DNA from: Streptomyces sp. NBC_00306
Lineage (GTDB): Bacteria > Actinomycetota > Actinomycetes > Streptomycetales > Streptomycetaceae
Assembly: GCF_036169555.1 (NCBI RefSeq)
Contig: NZ_CP108032.1
Coordinates: forward strand, 1,302,001 to 1,366,000
Reading direction: 5' to 3'
Length of the DNA: 64,000 bases
Below the pieces are notes generated by a model. That model did not search any database. It saw only the letters and a list, made by a program, of their open reading frames with translations, and was not told where the DNA came from. This document shows positions 42,034-51,416 of the stretch, one piece after another. The position numbers and the translations under genes were made by a program. Position 1 is the stretch's first letter. Each line of letters opens with the position of its first letter.

Positions 42034-42932
42034 GTCCGCTCCTCCTGGGGCTCGAGATCGGCGAGCCACAGCCGCTGCAGCATGTGCCAGTCCTCCGGGT
42101 GGTCGGCGATGCCGGTGGCGTAGGCGTCGGCCAGTGCCTGTGTCATGGAGGACGTCTTCTCGGCCCGGGTCCCTGTCTCGGGTACGTCGATGGCCGGGTG
42201 AACGCGGCCGTACATCATCGGCGCGTCGCCGAACCAGAGCGTGGCCGGGAGGAGCAGGGCCCCGGTCTGCTGGGCGAGCATCGCCGGTCCCGCGGGCATC
42301 CGGGCCGTCTCGCCGAAGTACTTCACCTCGACGCCGTTGGCCGACAGGTCGCGGTCGGCCACCAGGCACACCACCCCTCCGGCCCGCAGCCGGCGGGCCA
42401 GGGTGCCGAACGCGGAGCCGCCGGCGTGCGGCAGGACCTCCATGCCGAGGCTCTCGCGGTAGGCCACGAAACGGTCGTACAGCGTCTCCGGCTTCAGCCG
42501 CTCGGCGACCGTGGTGAAGGGAACGCCCCGCGCCCGGGTGAGATAGACCCCGGCGAGGTCCCAGTTCGCCAGGTGCGGCAGGGCGAGGATCACCCCGCGG
42601 CCCGAGGCGGTGCCGTCCATCAGACGGTCGATGTCGTGGATCTCGACGCTTTCCCGGACGCGGTCGGCGCTCCAGGTGGGCAGACGGAAGGACTCCATCC
42701 AGTACCGCATGTAGGAGCGCATGCCGGCCTTCGACAGCTCGGCGAGGCGCGCCGGATCCGCGTCGGGGACGACGCGGGCCAGGTTGGACTCCAGCCGCAG
42801 CACGCTCTTGCCGCGGCGCTTCCAGGCGATGTCGGCGATGTTCCTGCCGAGCGCGGCGGCCGCCGGCTCGGGCAGCTTCTTGACGGTGCTCCAGCCCAGT
42901 CCGTAGAGCCCGTCGGTCAGCCGGTCCCGCAT
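42030..42932 (-). CDS. Phosphatidylinositol mannoside acyltransferase (LpxL/HtrB family)
   Basis: 300 residues. The acyltransferase HX4D motif is H120-LANW-D125, and the family G-x-E/P block is present around RMPAGPAML. PatA homologues acylate PIM1/PIM2. Start ATG 42932 shares a base with the pgsA stop (TGATG). Middle gene of the three-gene PIM set. Confidence 0.9.
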   Translation of the reverse strand: MRDRLTDGLYGLGWSTVKKLPEPAAAALGRNIADIAWKRRGKSVLRLESNLARVVPDADPARLAELSKAGMRSYMRYWMESFRLPTWSADRVRESVEIHDIDRLMDGTASGRGVILALPHLANWDLAGVYLTRARGVPFTTVAERLKPETLYDRFVAYRESLGMEVLPHAGGSAFGTLARRLRAGGVVCLVADRDLSANGVEVKYFGETARMPAGPAMLAQQTGALLLPATLWFGDAPMMYGRVHPAIDVPETGTRAEKTSSMTQALADAYATGIADHPEDWHMLQRLWLADLEPQEERT

Positions 42933-43594
42933 CACGTCGCCTCAGCCTCGCTTCCGTGCGCCGCGGCGTCGGCCTCCGCGGACTCCCGGCGCACCGTGAC
43001 CACCCGCTGCCCCAGGGTCACCAGGCTGCCGACGGCCACGATCCACAGCGCGATCGGCAGCAGGATGTCGATGCCGGGCACGCCGAAGGCGTGGAGACCC
43101 GCGAGTCCCGCCGCGACCAGGGAGATCACCAGCCGCTCGGCGCGTTCGATCAGACCGTTCACGGCGACCGGCAGGCCGATCGATTCTCCACGTGCCTTGG
43201 TGTACGACACGACCTGGCCGCTCGCCAGACAGAAGATCGCCACGGCGCAGAGCACGTTGTCGTTGCCGCTGCCCGCGTACCAGAGCGCGAAGCCGCCGAA
43301 GATGGCGCTGTCGGCGACCCGGTCGAGGGTGGAGTCCAGAAAGGCTCCCCATCGGCTGGACACGCCGGCCTGGCGGGCCATGTTGCCGTCGACGAGGTCC
43401 GAGAACACGAACATCGTGATGACGATCGTGCCCCAGAAGAACTCTCCGCGCGGGAAGAAGACCAGCGCACCCGCCATCACTCCGGCCGTGCCGACGAGCG
43501 TCACCGCGTCGGGACTCACCCCTCGACGGAGCAGAAATGCGGCGAACGGTGTGAGGACACGCGTGAAGAATGCACGCGCGTACTTGTTCAGCAT
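42932..43594 (-). CDS. pgsA: CDP-alcohol phosphatidyltransferase (phosphatidylinositol-phosphate synthase type)
   Basis: 220 residues with about six membrane helices. The CDP-alcohol motif is complete: D66-x2-D69-G70-x2-A73-R74-x8-G83-x3-D87-x3-D91. Context with PIM genes points to phosphatidylinositol-phosphate synthesis from CDP-diacylglycerol and inositol phosphate, rather than glycerol phosphate. Start ATG 43594 (LNKYARAFF) with GGGAAGG upstream. First gene of the set. Confidence 0.9.
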   Translation of the reverse strand: MLNKYARAFFTRVLTPFAAFLLRRGVSPDAVTLVGTAGVMAGALVFFPRGEFFWGTIVITMFVFSDLVDGNMARQAGVSSRWGAFLDSTLDRVADSAIFGGFALWYAGSGNDNVLCAVAIFCLASGQVVSYTKARGESIGLPVAVNGLIERAERLVISLVAAGLAGLHAFGVPGIDILLPIALWIVAVGSLVTLGQRVVTVRRESAEADAAAHGSEAEAT

Positions 43595-43861
43595 GGCCTT
43601 CCCGAGGGTCGGTGGCCGGGCGGCCCCATTGGCCACCGGCTGGCCCATCGTAGCCAGGACCGAAGCGCTCCACCGCCGCGCACCCACCCCGCACGGCGGC
43701 GTACGACGTATGGACGCATTGTGACCTGAGTGGAAAGCTCGAAAGACGACTGCGGGCACCGCCGGAGCTGCCCCTGGATGCCGTCCGGAGGCCACAGTCA
43801 CGGCTTCGTACGCCCGCGGCCCCTCTCTCCTCACCGTGCAATCGATCGGGAGGCAAGAATC

Positions 43862-46069
43862 ATGGGCGACAAGGCGAGTGGACACACCGGAGCCGCCGGC
43901 AGGGCGGCGACGGCCGACCGGCCCTCATCCGTACGGAACGTGGTGCTGGTCGGCCACAGCGGATCGGGAAAGACGACGTTGATCGAGGCTCTCGCGCTCA
44001 CCGCGGGAGCGGTCAACCGGGCAGGAAGGGTGGAGGACGGCGGGACCGTCTCCGACTACGACGAGATCGAACACCGGCAGCAACGCTCCGTACAGCTGTC
44101 ACTGGTCCCCGTCGAGTGGGGCGGGTACAAGATCAATCTCCTGGACACTCCCGGATACGCCGACTTCGTCGGGGAGCTCAGGGCCGGTCTGCGAGCCGCG
44201 GACGCGGCCCTTTTCGTTGTCTCGGCAGCCCAGGAACCCGAGGCGATCGCGGGCGCGACCCGCATGGTCTGGGAGGAGTGCGCCGCGGTGGGCATGCCGC
44301 GCGCCATCGTCGTCACCCACCTGGAGACGGCGCGGACCGGCTTCGAGGAGCTGACCCGGGTCTGCGGAGAGATCTTCGGCGGCGACGACCCCGACGCCGT
44401 ACTGTCGCTGTACCTGCCGCAGTACGGGCCCCAGCACCCGGACGGCCACGCACCCGTCACCGGTCTGGTCGGGCTGCTGTCCCAGAAGATCTTCGACTAC
44501 TCCTCCGGCGAGCGCAAAGAGACGCCACCGGACCCGGATCAGGCGCCGCTGCTTCAGGAGGCCCGCAACCGGCTCATCGAGGGGATCATCGCCGAGAGCG
44601 AGGACGAGACCCTGATGGACCGCTACCTCACGGGCGCGGACATCGACATCAAGACCCTCATCACCGATCTGGAGAAGGCCGTCGCACGCGGCATCTTCCA
44701 CCCGGTCCTCGCCGCGGCCCCGGCGGCCGACGGGGCCAAGCAGGGTCTCGGCACGGTCGAGCTCCTCGAACTGATCACCGGCGGCTTCCCCACCCCGCTG
44801 GAGCCGCAGTCCCCGGTCGTCACCACGCCCTCGGGCGCACCCGGTCCGCAGATCAGCTGCGACCCCGACGGCCCGCTGGTGGCCGAGGTCGTCAAGACGG
44901 CGTCCGACCCGTATGTCGGCCGGCTCTCGCTCGTCCGGGTCTTCTCCGGCACCCTGCGGCCCGACGAGACAGTGCATGTGTCGGGGCACGGACTCGCCGA
45001 CCGCGGACACGAGGACCACGACGTCGACGAACGCGTCGGCGCGCTCTCCGTGCCCTTCGGCAAGCAGCAGCGCCCGCTCGGTCATGTCTTCGCCGGAGAC
45101 CTCGCCTGCGTCGCGAAGCTCTCCCGCGCGGAGACCGGCGACACGCTCTCGTCCAAGGACGATCCGCTGCTGATGGAGCCGTGGACGATGCCCGACCCGC
45201 TGCTGCCGCTGGCCATCCAGGCGCACAGCAAGGCGGACGAGGACAAGCTCTCCCAGGGCCTCTCGCGGCTGGTGGCCGAGGACCCGACGATGCGGCTGGA
45301 ACAGAACCAGGCCACACACCAGGTCGTGCTGTGGTGTCTGGGCGAGGCGCACGCGGACGTGGCCCTGGAACGGCTGCGCAGCCGCTACGGCGTCCAGGTC
45401 GACGTCGTGCCGTACCAGGTGTCGCTGCGCGAGACGTTCGGCGGGAAGTCGACCGGGCGCGGGCGGCATGTGAAGCAGTCCGGCGGACACGGCCAGTACG
45501 CGATCTGCGAGATCGACGTGGAGCCCCTGCCGGCCGGTTCCGGCATCGAGTTCGTCGACAAGGTGGTGGGCGGCGCTGTCCCGCGGCAGTTCATCCCGTC
45601 CGTGGAGAAGGGAGTGCGCGCCCAGGCGGCGCGCGGCGTCGCCGCCGGATACCCGCTCGTCGACGTACGGATCACACTGCGGGACGGCAAGGCGCACTCG
45701 GTCGACTCCTCCGACGCCGCGTTCCAGACGGCCGGCGCGCTCGCGCTGCGCGAGGCCTCGTCGGACGTCCGCATCCATCTGCTGGAGCCGGTGGCCGAGG
45801 TGCAGGTGCTGGTGTCGGACGAGTACGTCGGCCCGGTGATGAGCGATCTGTCGGGACGGCGCGGGCGGGTCGTCGGCACCGAACAGACCAGCGGATCACG
45901 CACGTTGGTCCGGGCCGAGGTACCCGAGATCGAGATCGGGCGGTACGCCGTCGATCTGCGCTCGATCTCCCACGGCACGGGCCAGTTCTCCCGCGCGTAC
46001 GCCCGGCATGAACCGATGCCCCAGCAGGTCGCCGACAAGATGCGTGGCCAGGGCGGGAACGGCTCATAG
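43862..46069 (+). CDS. EF-G-like GTPase (EF-G2 type) with altered GTPase motifs
   Basis: 735 residues from ATG 43862 with GGGAGG 9 bases upstream. The EF-G domain order is recognisable. P-loop GHSGSGKT (31-38) and DTPG (95-98) are kept, but the catalytic His of DTPGHVDF is Tyr99, the RGITI switch reads QRSVQLS (74-80), and the NKxD base-recognition site reads THLE (152-155). Canonical translocation is doubtful. Actinobacterial EF-G-like proteins of this kind are poorly understood. Divergent from pgsA. Confidence 0.9.
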   Translation: MGDKASGHTGAAGRAATADRPSSVRNVVLVGHSGSGKTTLIEALALTAGAVNRAGRVEDGGTVSDYDEIEHRQQRSVQLSLVPVEWGGYKINLLDTPGYADFVGELRAGLRAADAALFVVSAAQEPEAIAGATRMVWEECAAVGMPRAIVVTHLETARTGFEELTRVCGEIFGGDDPDAVLSLYLPQYGPQHPDGHAPVTGLVGLLSQKIFDYSSGERKETPPDPDQAPLLQEARNRLIEGIIAESEDETLMDRYLTGADIDIKTLITDLEKAVARGIFHPVLAAAPAADGAKQGLGTVELLELITGGFPTPLEPQSPVVTTPSGAPGPQISCDPDGPLVAEVVKTASDPYVGRLSLVRVFSGTLRPDETVHVSGHGLADRGHEDHDVDERVGALSVPFGKQQRPLGHVFAGDLACVAKLSRAETGDTLSSKDDPLLMEPWTMPDPLLPLAIQAHSKADEDKLSQGLSRLVAEDPTMRLEQNQATHQVVLWCLGEAHADVALERLRSRYGVQVDVVPYQVSLRETFGGKSTGRGRHVKQSGGHGQYAICEIDVEPLPAGSGIEFVDKVVGGAVPRQFIPSVEKGVRAQAARGVAAGYPLVDVRITLRDGKAHSVDSSDAAFQTAGALALREASSDVRIHLLEPVAEVQVLVSDEYVGPVMSDLSGRRGRVVGTEQTSGSRTLVRAEVPEIEIGRYAVDLRSISHGTGQFSRAYARHEPMPQQVADKMRGQGGNGS

Positions 46070-46077
46070 GCGAGGGT

Positions 46078-46108
46078 GCCGTCCGCCGGCGGCCGTGCGG
46101 CGGACGGC
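46078..46108 (+). terminator. Terminator of the EF-G-like gene
   Basis: Arms GCCGTCCGCCG / CGGCGGACGGC, loop GCGGCCGTG, 8 bases after the stop. Confidence 0.8.
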
Positions 46109-46148
46109 ATCGGGCCGTCCTGTGACGAATGCCGTGCGCCCCCGATAC

Positions 46149-46168
46149 GCTGAGCTGCGCAGCTCAGC
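46149..46168. promoter_or_regulatory. 20-bp perfect palindrome upstream of unknown membrane gene
   Basis: GCTGAGCTGCGCAGCTCAGC is fully self-complementary and lies directly after GATACGCT, a -10-like sequence (46144-46151), 66 bases before the predicted start. Possible operator for a dimeric regulator or an mRNA 5' hairpin. Confidence 0.45.
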
Positions 46169-46234
46169 AGGTGTGCGAGGCACGGTAGTTGGGAACAGGC
46201 CGCAGTGCGGATGCAGCGCGGCGAGGGGGCGGCA

Positions 46235-47890
46235 GTGGCGAGCGACGGTTTCGACTTCAGTCCAGGGGCACAGGTGCCGCTCACGGGCGCCGCCGGGCAG
46301 ACCGCGGCGACGCATGCCCTCGCCTCGGCGGCGTACCGCGACGGGCCGGTGGCCGAGATCCTCAAGGCGAACAACGAATGGCACACGTCCGTCGTGAAGC
46401 CGGGCAAGTTCTCGCTCTTCGAGCCGAATCTGGGCGAGGCGTTCTCGCGCGCCGTGCAGACACGGACGCTGGGGGGTGCCCGCAAGGCACTGATCCAGTC
46501 CTTCGGGACCGAGCCGCAGTCCGTCGTCGAGCACTGCCTCGCGGCGACCGGCATACGCAAGGAGCGGGATTCCAAACTGACCGGCATCATGGTGCTGTTC
46601 GGGCTGGTCTTCCTGCCCGGACTGCTGCTGTGGATGGCCGTGTTCCAGCTCCGCCGGACCCTCGCGGGCGCCCAGAACAGGAGCGCGGGGGCACTCGGCA
46701 CCCTGCTGCTCGTCGCCGTCGGCGGTCTGATCGCGCTCTTCCTGTTCAAGCTGCCCTTCGGCGGCTTCTGGGCGCTGTATCTGCGCCTCATGCTCGTCGC
46801 CCCCATCGTGGGATGGATGCTCGCCAAGCGGGTCTGCGAAGCGACGGCCAAGGACATGCGCGCCCGCTGGGACTCGCTCCTCGCTGGCGGCGGCATCGGT
46901 GCCAAGGTTCCCGAAGCCGTCCCCGGACACCCGAACGAGACCGCGCGCGAGCAGCTGCGACAGGGCCTGGAGAAGCTCACCGCCGAGCAGCAGTCCAACT
47001 CGGTCTTCTACGCGGGCCCCAAGGGCATACTCGGCATGGGCACGCGGTGGGGCAGCTGGCAGATGGCCGAGGAGCTGGTCTCCAAGGAGCCGGGCAAGGA
47101 CATCAACCAGTTCCGCAGCTGGGACGTCGTCCGCGCGATACACGACAAGATGAAGATGCTGGAGCGCGGACCGCTGAACTCGGGCGGCTTCCCCAAGCCG
47201 TCGGTCAAGCACTGGATCGTCTCCCCCGTCGGCGAGAACGCCAAGGAAGTGGCGCGGCCCGAGGGCCAGGACGTGGAGGCCTTCCAGGTCAAGGGCCACG
47301 AGATACAGCGCATCTGCAACCACCAGCAGTTCGGCGGTGGCAACCGGCACTACCTGGGCGTGCAGTTCACGCTCTGGGACGGCCAGTTGGTGATCACCAT
47401 GATGATCACGGTCACCGTGCTCCACGAGACCCTGCGCATCGAGGTCACCGGTCACGCTCTCGGGCCGGTGCACCCGCTGTTCACGACCAAGCCCGCGCCC
47501 AAGACCGTGACGGTGAGCAAGACGGTCCGCTTCTGGGAGACCGTCGACCGCCAGCTTCCGCTGGTCGAGACCCGTGAGGTGGTGCGCCTCGCGGTGCGGG
47601 CGCCCTTCACCTGGTACCCGCCGCTGCTCGACTTCCTCGGCGGCAAGCTGGTGCTCCCCGAGCCGTTCGGACTGCGGCACGCCTGGGCGGACCAGCCCTG
47701 GCGGCACCGGTTCATGGCGGACGACGCGATGCGTGCCGCCACCCCCGTGCTGCGGGTGGCGCACGCGGCGGCGATCAGGGTGCTGGAGGAGAACGGCGTG
47801 GACACGGACCGCTTCGGGAACCGCTCCATGGTGGTCAGCGGCTTCGTCCAGGACCCGACGCCGCGCAAGGCCGACCTCTACGACGCGTAG
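46235..47890 (+). CDS. Unknown multi-pass membrane protein
   Basis: 551 residues from GTG 46235 (ASDGFDFSPG), set by GAGGGGG about 6 bases upstream; GTG 46205 and ATG 46211 in frame lack this. A hydrophilic N-terminal 105 residues, three hydrophobic helices (about 113-135, 148-170 and 176-195), then a large soluble domain with no motif I know, including a short hydrophobic ITMMITVTVL stretch (about 389-400). Function unknown; it recurs next to the HIT gene in Streptomyces, as I recall. Confidence 0.85.
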   Translation: MASDGFDFSPGAQVPLTGAAGQTAATHALASAAYRDGPVAEILKANNEWHTSVVKPGKFSLFEPNLGEAFSRAVQTRTLGGARKALIQSFGTEPQSVVEHCLAATGIRKERDSKLTGIMVLFGLVFLPGLLLWMAVFQLRRTLAGAQNRSAGALGTLLLVAVGGLIALFLFKLPFGGFWALYLRLMLVAPIVGWMLAKRVCEATAKDMRARWDSLLAGGGIGAKVPEAVPGHPNETAREQLRQGLEKLTAEQQSNSVFYAGPKGILGMGTRWGSWQMAEELVSKEPGKDINQFRSWDVVRAIHDKMKMLERGPLNSGGFPKPSVKHWIVSPVGENAKEVARPEGQDVEAFQVKGHEIQRICNHQQFGGGNRHYLGVQFTLWDGQLVITMMITVTVLHETLRIEVTGHALGPVHPLFTTKPAPKTVTVSKTVRFWETVDRQLPLVETREVVRLAVRAPFTWYPPLLDFLGGKLVLPEPFGLRHAWADQPWRHRFMADDAMRAATPVLRVAHAAAIRVLEENGVDTDRFGNRSMVVSGFVQDPTPRKADLYDA

Positions 47891-47935
47891 CACCCGTACG
47901 ACACACCGCCCCGGCACACCGGCGGACAGCAGAAC

Positions 47936-47961
47936 GCCGGGCCCTTCGCGCAGGGCCCGGC
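47936..47961. terminator. Convergent terminator
   Basis: Arms GCCGGGCCCT / AGGGCCCGGC, loop TCGCGC, between the unknown membrane gene and the HIT gene. Confidence 0.7.
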
Positions 47962-47978
47962 CGGCTGTCGTACAGCCC

Positions 47979-48524
47979 TCAGGCGGGCCAGGCCTCCGCC
48001 AGCATCGTGCGGGTGTCGGCGAGCAACTGCGGCAGGACCTTGGTGTGTCCGACGACCGGCATGAAGTTGGTGTCCCCGCCCCATCGCGGCACGACGTGCT
48101 GGTGCAGATGCGCGGCGATCCCGGCACCGGCGACGGAGCCCTGGTTCATGCCGATGTTGAAGCCGTGCGCGCCCGAGGCGTTGCGCAGCGCGGTCATGGC
48201 CCGCTTGGTGAAGGCCGCCAGTTCGGCGGTCTCGGCGTCGTCCAGCTCCGTGTAGTCCGCGACATGGCGGAACGGCACCACCATCAGGTGCCCGCCGTTG
48301 TACGGGTAGAGGTTGAGCACCGCGTAGACGTGCGAGCCGCGGGCGATGACAAGCCCGTCCTCGTCGGATTTCGCGGGAATGGCGCAGAAGGGACAGCCGT
48401 CCTCGGCGCCGGGGCCGGTCGGCTTGTTCTCGCCCTGGATGTAGGCCATCCGGTGGGGCGTCCACAGACGCTGGAACGCGTCCGGCGTCCCCACTCCGAT
48501 CTGCTGCTCCGGCTCACTGGTCAT
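47979..48524 (-). CDS. HIT-family Ap4A phosphorylase-like protein
   Basis: 181 residues. The histidine triad HLHQHVVPRW is present, preceded by VLNLYPYNGGHLMVVP and a CPFC zinc pair. The segment RLWTPHRMAYIQGE resembles Mycobacterium tuberculosis Rv2613c, an Ap4A phosphorylase, so cleavage of dinucleoside tetraphosphates is likely. Start ATG 48524; ATG 48536 (LHS added) is possible, neither with a strong ribosome site. Divergent from the K+ channel gene. Confidence 0.9.
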   Translation of the reverse strand: MTSEPEQQIGVGTPDAFQRLWTPHRMAYIQGENKPTGPGAEDGCPFCAIPAKSDEDGLVIARGSHVYAVLNLYPYNGGHLMVVPFRHVADYTELDDAETAELAAFTKRAMTALRNASGAHGFNIGMNQGSVAGAGIAAHLHQHVVPRWGGDTNFMPVVGHTKVLPQLLADTRTMLAEAWPA

Positions 48525-48602
48525 GCTGTGCAGCATATGACTTCGCCTGTACGGGGCGTGTCGCCGGGGGCGGCCCACGGCACACCCCGCGATGCTGGGG
48601 CC

Positions 48603-49304
48603 ATGACCGACGAAAGCCCGGTGGAGCGCTGGCAGCGGCGTATCGAGATCCCGATGCTCGCCGCCTCGGCGCTCTTCCTCGCCTCCTTCACGGTCCGGGT
48701 CCTCGCGGAGAACCTCCCGGCCGGCTGGTACGCCCTCTGTGAGGCGGTCACCTATGCCTCGTGGACGCTGTTCGTCGTGGACTACGCGGTGCGCTGGGTG
48801 CTGAGCGGTGAGGGCCTCGCGTTCGTCCGCCGGCACGTCATGGACGCGATCGTCGTGGTGCTGCCGCTGCTGCGGCCCCTGCGGATCGTCAAGATCTACG
48901 AGGCGGTGCAGCGCCGCCACGCCCACGCCCGGCTGCCTCTGCAGGCCCGGGTGATCGCGTACGCGGGGCTGTCGACGCTGCTGCTGGGCTTCGCGGGCGC
49001 ACTCAGCGTCTACCACGACGAGCGCAACGCGCCGGGCGCGACGATCAAGACCTTCGGGGACGCGATCTGGTGGACCGCCTCGACCGTGACGACGGTCGGC
49101 TACGGCGACATGACCCCGGTGACTACGCGGGGACGTGTGGTGGCGGTGGGGATGATGGTGGGCGGTGTCGCGCTGCTGGGAGCGGTGACGGGGTCGTTCT
49201 CGTCCTGGCTGCTGCAGACGTTCGCACAGGACGAAGAGCAGAAGCTCGAAGAGAAGAAGCCCCCGGGGGGCACCCCGGGGGCTTCGGACGGCCTGCGGCC
49301 GTAG
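48603..49304 (+). CDS. Voltage-gated-type potassium channel
   Basis: 233 residues. A full selectivity filter TTVGYGD is at 163-169, between a pore helix (IWWTAS) and a final inner helix. Upstream are S1-S4-like helices (about 17-35, 45-65, 80-95) with few arginines in S4 (RPLRIVK), so voltage sensing is uncertain. The C-terminal tail is short, acidic then Gly/Pro-rich. No RCK domain. Confidence 0.9.
   Translation: MTDESPVERWQRRIEIPMLAASALFLASFTVRVLAENLPAGWYALCEAVTYASWTLFVVDYAVRWVLSGEGLAFVRRHVMDAIVVVLPLLRPLRIVKIYEAVQRRHAHARLPLQARVIAYAGLSTLLLGFAGALSVYHDERNAPGATIKTFGDAIWWTASTVTTVGYGDMTPVTTRGRVVAVGMMVGGVALLGAVTGSFSSWLLQTFAQDEEQKLEEKKPPGGTPGASDGLRP
49256..49285. terminator. Terminator overlapping the K+ channel 3' end, facing thrS
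   Basis: Perfect 13-bp arms GAAGCCCCCGGGG / CCCCGGGGGCTTC around GGCA. It lies in the last codons of the channel gene and just past the thrS stop. Confidence 0.75.
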
Positions 49305-49312
49305 ACCTTCGG

Positions 49313-51289
49313 TCAGACCTGGACGCGGTCCTCGACGACCTGCACCAGCTTCGCGAGGGCCTCCTCGCGCGGGATGCCGTTCTCCTGCGAACCGTCGCGG
49401 TAGCGGAACGAGACCGTGTTCGCGTTCATGTCGTCGTCACCGACGATGATCATGAACGGGACCTTCTGCTTCTGCTGGTTCCTGATCTTCTTCTGCATCC
49501 GGTCCGAGGACGCGTCCACCTCGACCCGCAGGCCCTTCTTCTTCGCCTCCGCGGCGAACTCCTGGAGGTACGGGACGTGGGCGTCGCCGACCGGGATGCC
49601 GACCGCCTGGACCGGGGCGAGCCACGCCGGGAACGCACCCGCGTAGTGCTCCAGCAGCACCGCGAAGAAGCGCTCGATGCTGCCGAACAGCGCGCGGTGG
49701 ATCATGACCGGACGCTGCTTGGTCCCGTCGGGCCCGGTGTACTCCAGGTCGAAGCGCTCCGGCAGGTTGAAGTCGAGCTGGATGGTCGACATCTGCCAGG
49801 TCCGGCCGATGGCGTCCTTCGTCTGGACCGAGATCTTCGGACCGTAGAAGGCGGCGCCGCCCGGGTCCGGGACCAGCGGGAGGCCCTGCTTCTCGGCCAC
49901 CTTGCGCAGCGTCTCGGTGGCCTCCTCCCACGCCTCGTCGGAGCCGACGAACTTCTCCGGGTCCTTGGTGGAGAGTTCGAGGTAGAAGTCGGTCAGGCCG
50001 TAGTCGCGCAGCAGGTTCAGCACGAAGGTCAGCGTCGAGTCGAGCTCGTCCGCCATCTGCTCCCTGGTGCAGTAGATGTGCGCGTCGTCCTGGGTGAAGC
50101 CCCGGGCCCGGGTGAGGCCGTGCACGACGCCCGACTTCTCGTAGCGGTACACGGTGCCGAACTCGAAGAGCCGCAGCGGCAGTTCACGGTAGGACCGGCC
50201 GCGTGCGTCGAAGATCAGGTTGTGCATGGGGCAGTTCATGGGCTTGAGGTAGTAGTCCACGCCCTCGTCGAGCTGCATGGGCGGGTACATGCCGTCGGCG
50301 TACCAGTCCAGGTGGCCCGAGGTCTCGAACAGCTTCCCCTTGGTGGCGTGCGGGGTGTAGACGAACTCGTACCCCTCCTCCTCGTGCCGGCGGCGCGAGT
50401 AGTCCTCCATGACCCGGCGGATGACACCGCCCTTGGGGTGGAAGACCGCGAGGCCCGAACCGATCTGCTCCGGGATGGAGAACAGGTCCAGCTCGCTGCC
50501 CAGCTTGCGGTGGTCGCGCTTCTCGGCCTCGGCGAGGAACTCCAGGTGCGCCTTCAGCTCCTCCTTGGAGGGCCAGGCGGTGCCGTAGATGCGCTGGAGC
50601 ATCGGGTTCTTCTCGCTGCCGCGCCAGTACGCGGCGGCGTTGCGCATCAGCTTGAACGCCGGGATGTTGCGGGTGGTGGGCAGGTGCGGACCGCGGCAGA
50701 GGTCCTTCCAGCACAGCTCGCCCGTCTTGGCGTCGAGGTTGTCGTAGATGGTCAGCTCGCCGGCGCCGACCTCGACGTCCGCCCCGTCGTCGGAGGAGGC
50801 GGAGCCCTTGAGCCCGATGAGCTCCAGCTTGTACGGCTCACCGGCCAGCTCCTCGCGGGCCGCCTCGTCGCTCACCACACGCCGCGAGAAGCGCTGACCG
50901 CGCTTCTGGATCTCCTGCATCTTCTTCTCGACGGCCTTGAGGTCCTCGGGCGTGAAGGGCCTCTCGACGTCGAAGTCGTAGTAGAAACCGTCCCTGACCG
51001 GCGGGCCGATGCCCAGCTTCGCCTCGGGGAACAGCTCCTGCACGGCCTGCGCCATGACGTGCGCGGTGGAGTGCCGCAGAATGTTGAGCCCGTCCTCGGA
51101 GGAGATCTCGACGGGCTCGACCTCCTCGCCGTCCCTGACCTCGTACGCGAGGTCCTTCAGCTCACCGGCGACCCGCGCAGCGACGACGGTGCGCTCACCG
51201 GTGAAGAGCTCGGCAGCCGTAGTGCCCGTCGTCACCACGCGCTCTTCCCGCTCGGAATCGCGTTGGATGATCACACGGACGTCCGACAC
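49313..51289 (-). CDS. thrS: Threonyl-tRNA synthetase
   Basis: 658 residues from GTG 51289 ([14 protein letters not shown]), fixed by AGGAGA; the 45 codons upstream are non-homologous. TGS domain (1-65), editing domain with HSTAHV (HxxxH) and CRGPH, the class II core with zinc Cys in MNCPMH and His ligands in DDAHIYC and [13 protein letters not shown], and a C-terminal anticodon domain. No T-box-like leader seen in the 127 bases upstream. Confidence 0.97.
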   Translation of the reverse strand: MSDVRVIIQRDSEREERVVTTGTTAAELFTGERTVVAARVAGELKDLAYEVRDGEEVEPVEISSEDGLNILRHSTAHVMAQAVQELFPEAKLGIGPPVRDGFYYDFDVERPFTPEDLKAVEKKMQEIQKRGQRFSRRVVSDEAAREELAGEPYKLELIGLKGSASSDDGADVEVGAGELTIYDNLDAKTGELCWKDLCRGPHLPTTRNIPAFKLMRNAAAYWRGSEKNPMLQRIYGTAWPSKEELKAHLEFLAEAEKRDHRKLGSELDLFSIPEQIGSGLAVFHPKGGVIRRVMEDYSRRRHEEEGYEFVYTPHATKGKLFETSGHLDWYADGMYPPMQLDEGVDYYLKPMNCPMHNLIFDARGRSYRELPLRLFEFGTVYRYEKSGVVHGLTRARGFTQDDAHIYCTREQMADELDSTLTFVLNLLRDYGLTDFYLELSTKDPEKFVGSDEAWEEATETLRKVAEKQGLPLVPDPGGAAFYGPKISVQTKDAIGRTWQMSTIQLDFNLPERFDLEYTGPDGTKQRPVMIHRALFGSIERFFAVLLEHYAGAFPAWLAPVQAVGIPVGDAHVPYLQEFAAEAKKKGLRVEVDASSDRMQKKIRNQQKQKVPFMIIVGDDDMNANTVSFRYRDGSQENGIPREEALAKLVQVVEDRVQV

Positions 51290-51416
51290 CGGTCTCTCCT
51301 GACTGAGGGGGCTGCGGCAGTGGACACTGCGCGCGCCTGAATCGTACCGAGCCGAGGGGGCCGTCCGCGAAACGGTTCCCCCGTCGCCGCGGCCCCCTGC
51401 TCTCGGGCCCCGCCCG

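Noticed and set aside
46064..48127. 687-codon minus-strand open frame
   Set aside because: Antisense to the unknown membrane protein; the plus-strand gene has a ribosome site and clear membrane helices, the shadow is His/Arg-rich with none.
49070..51340. 756-codon plus-strand open frame
   Set aside because: Antisense to thrS, which is unambiguous.
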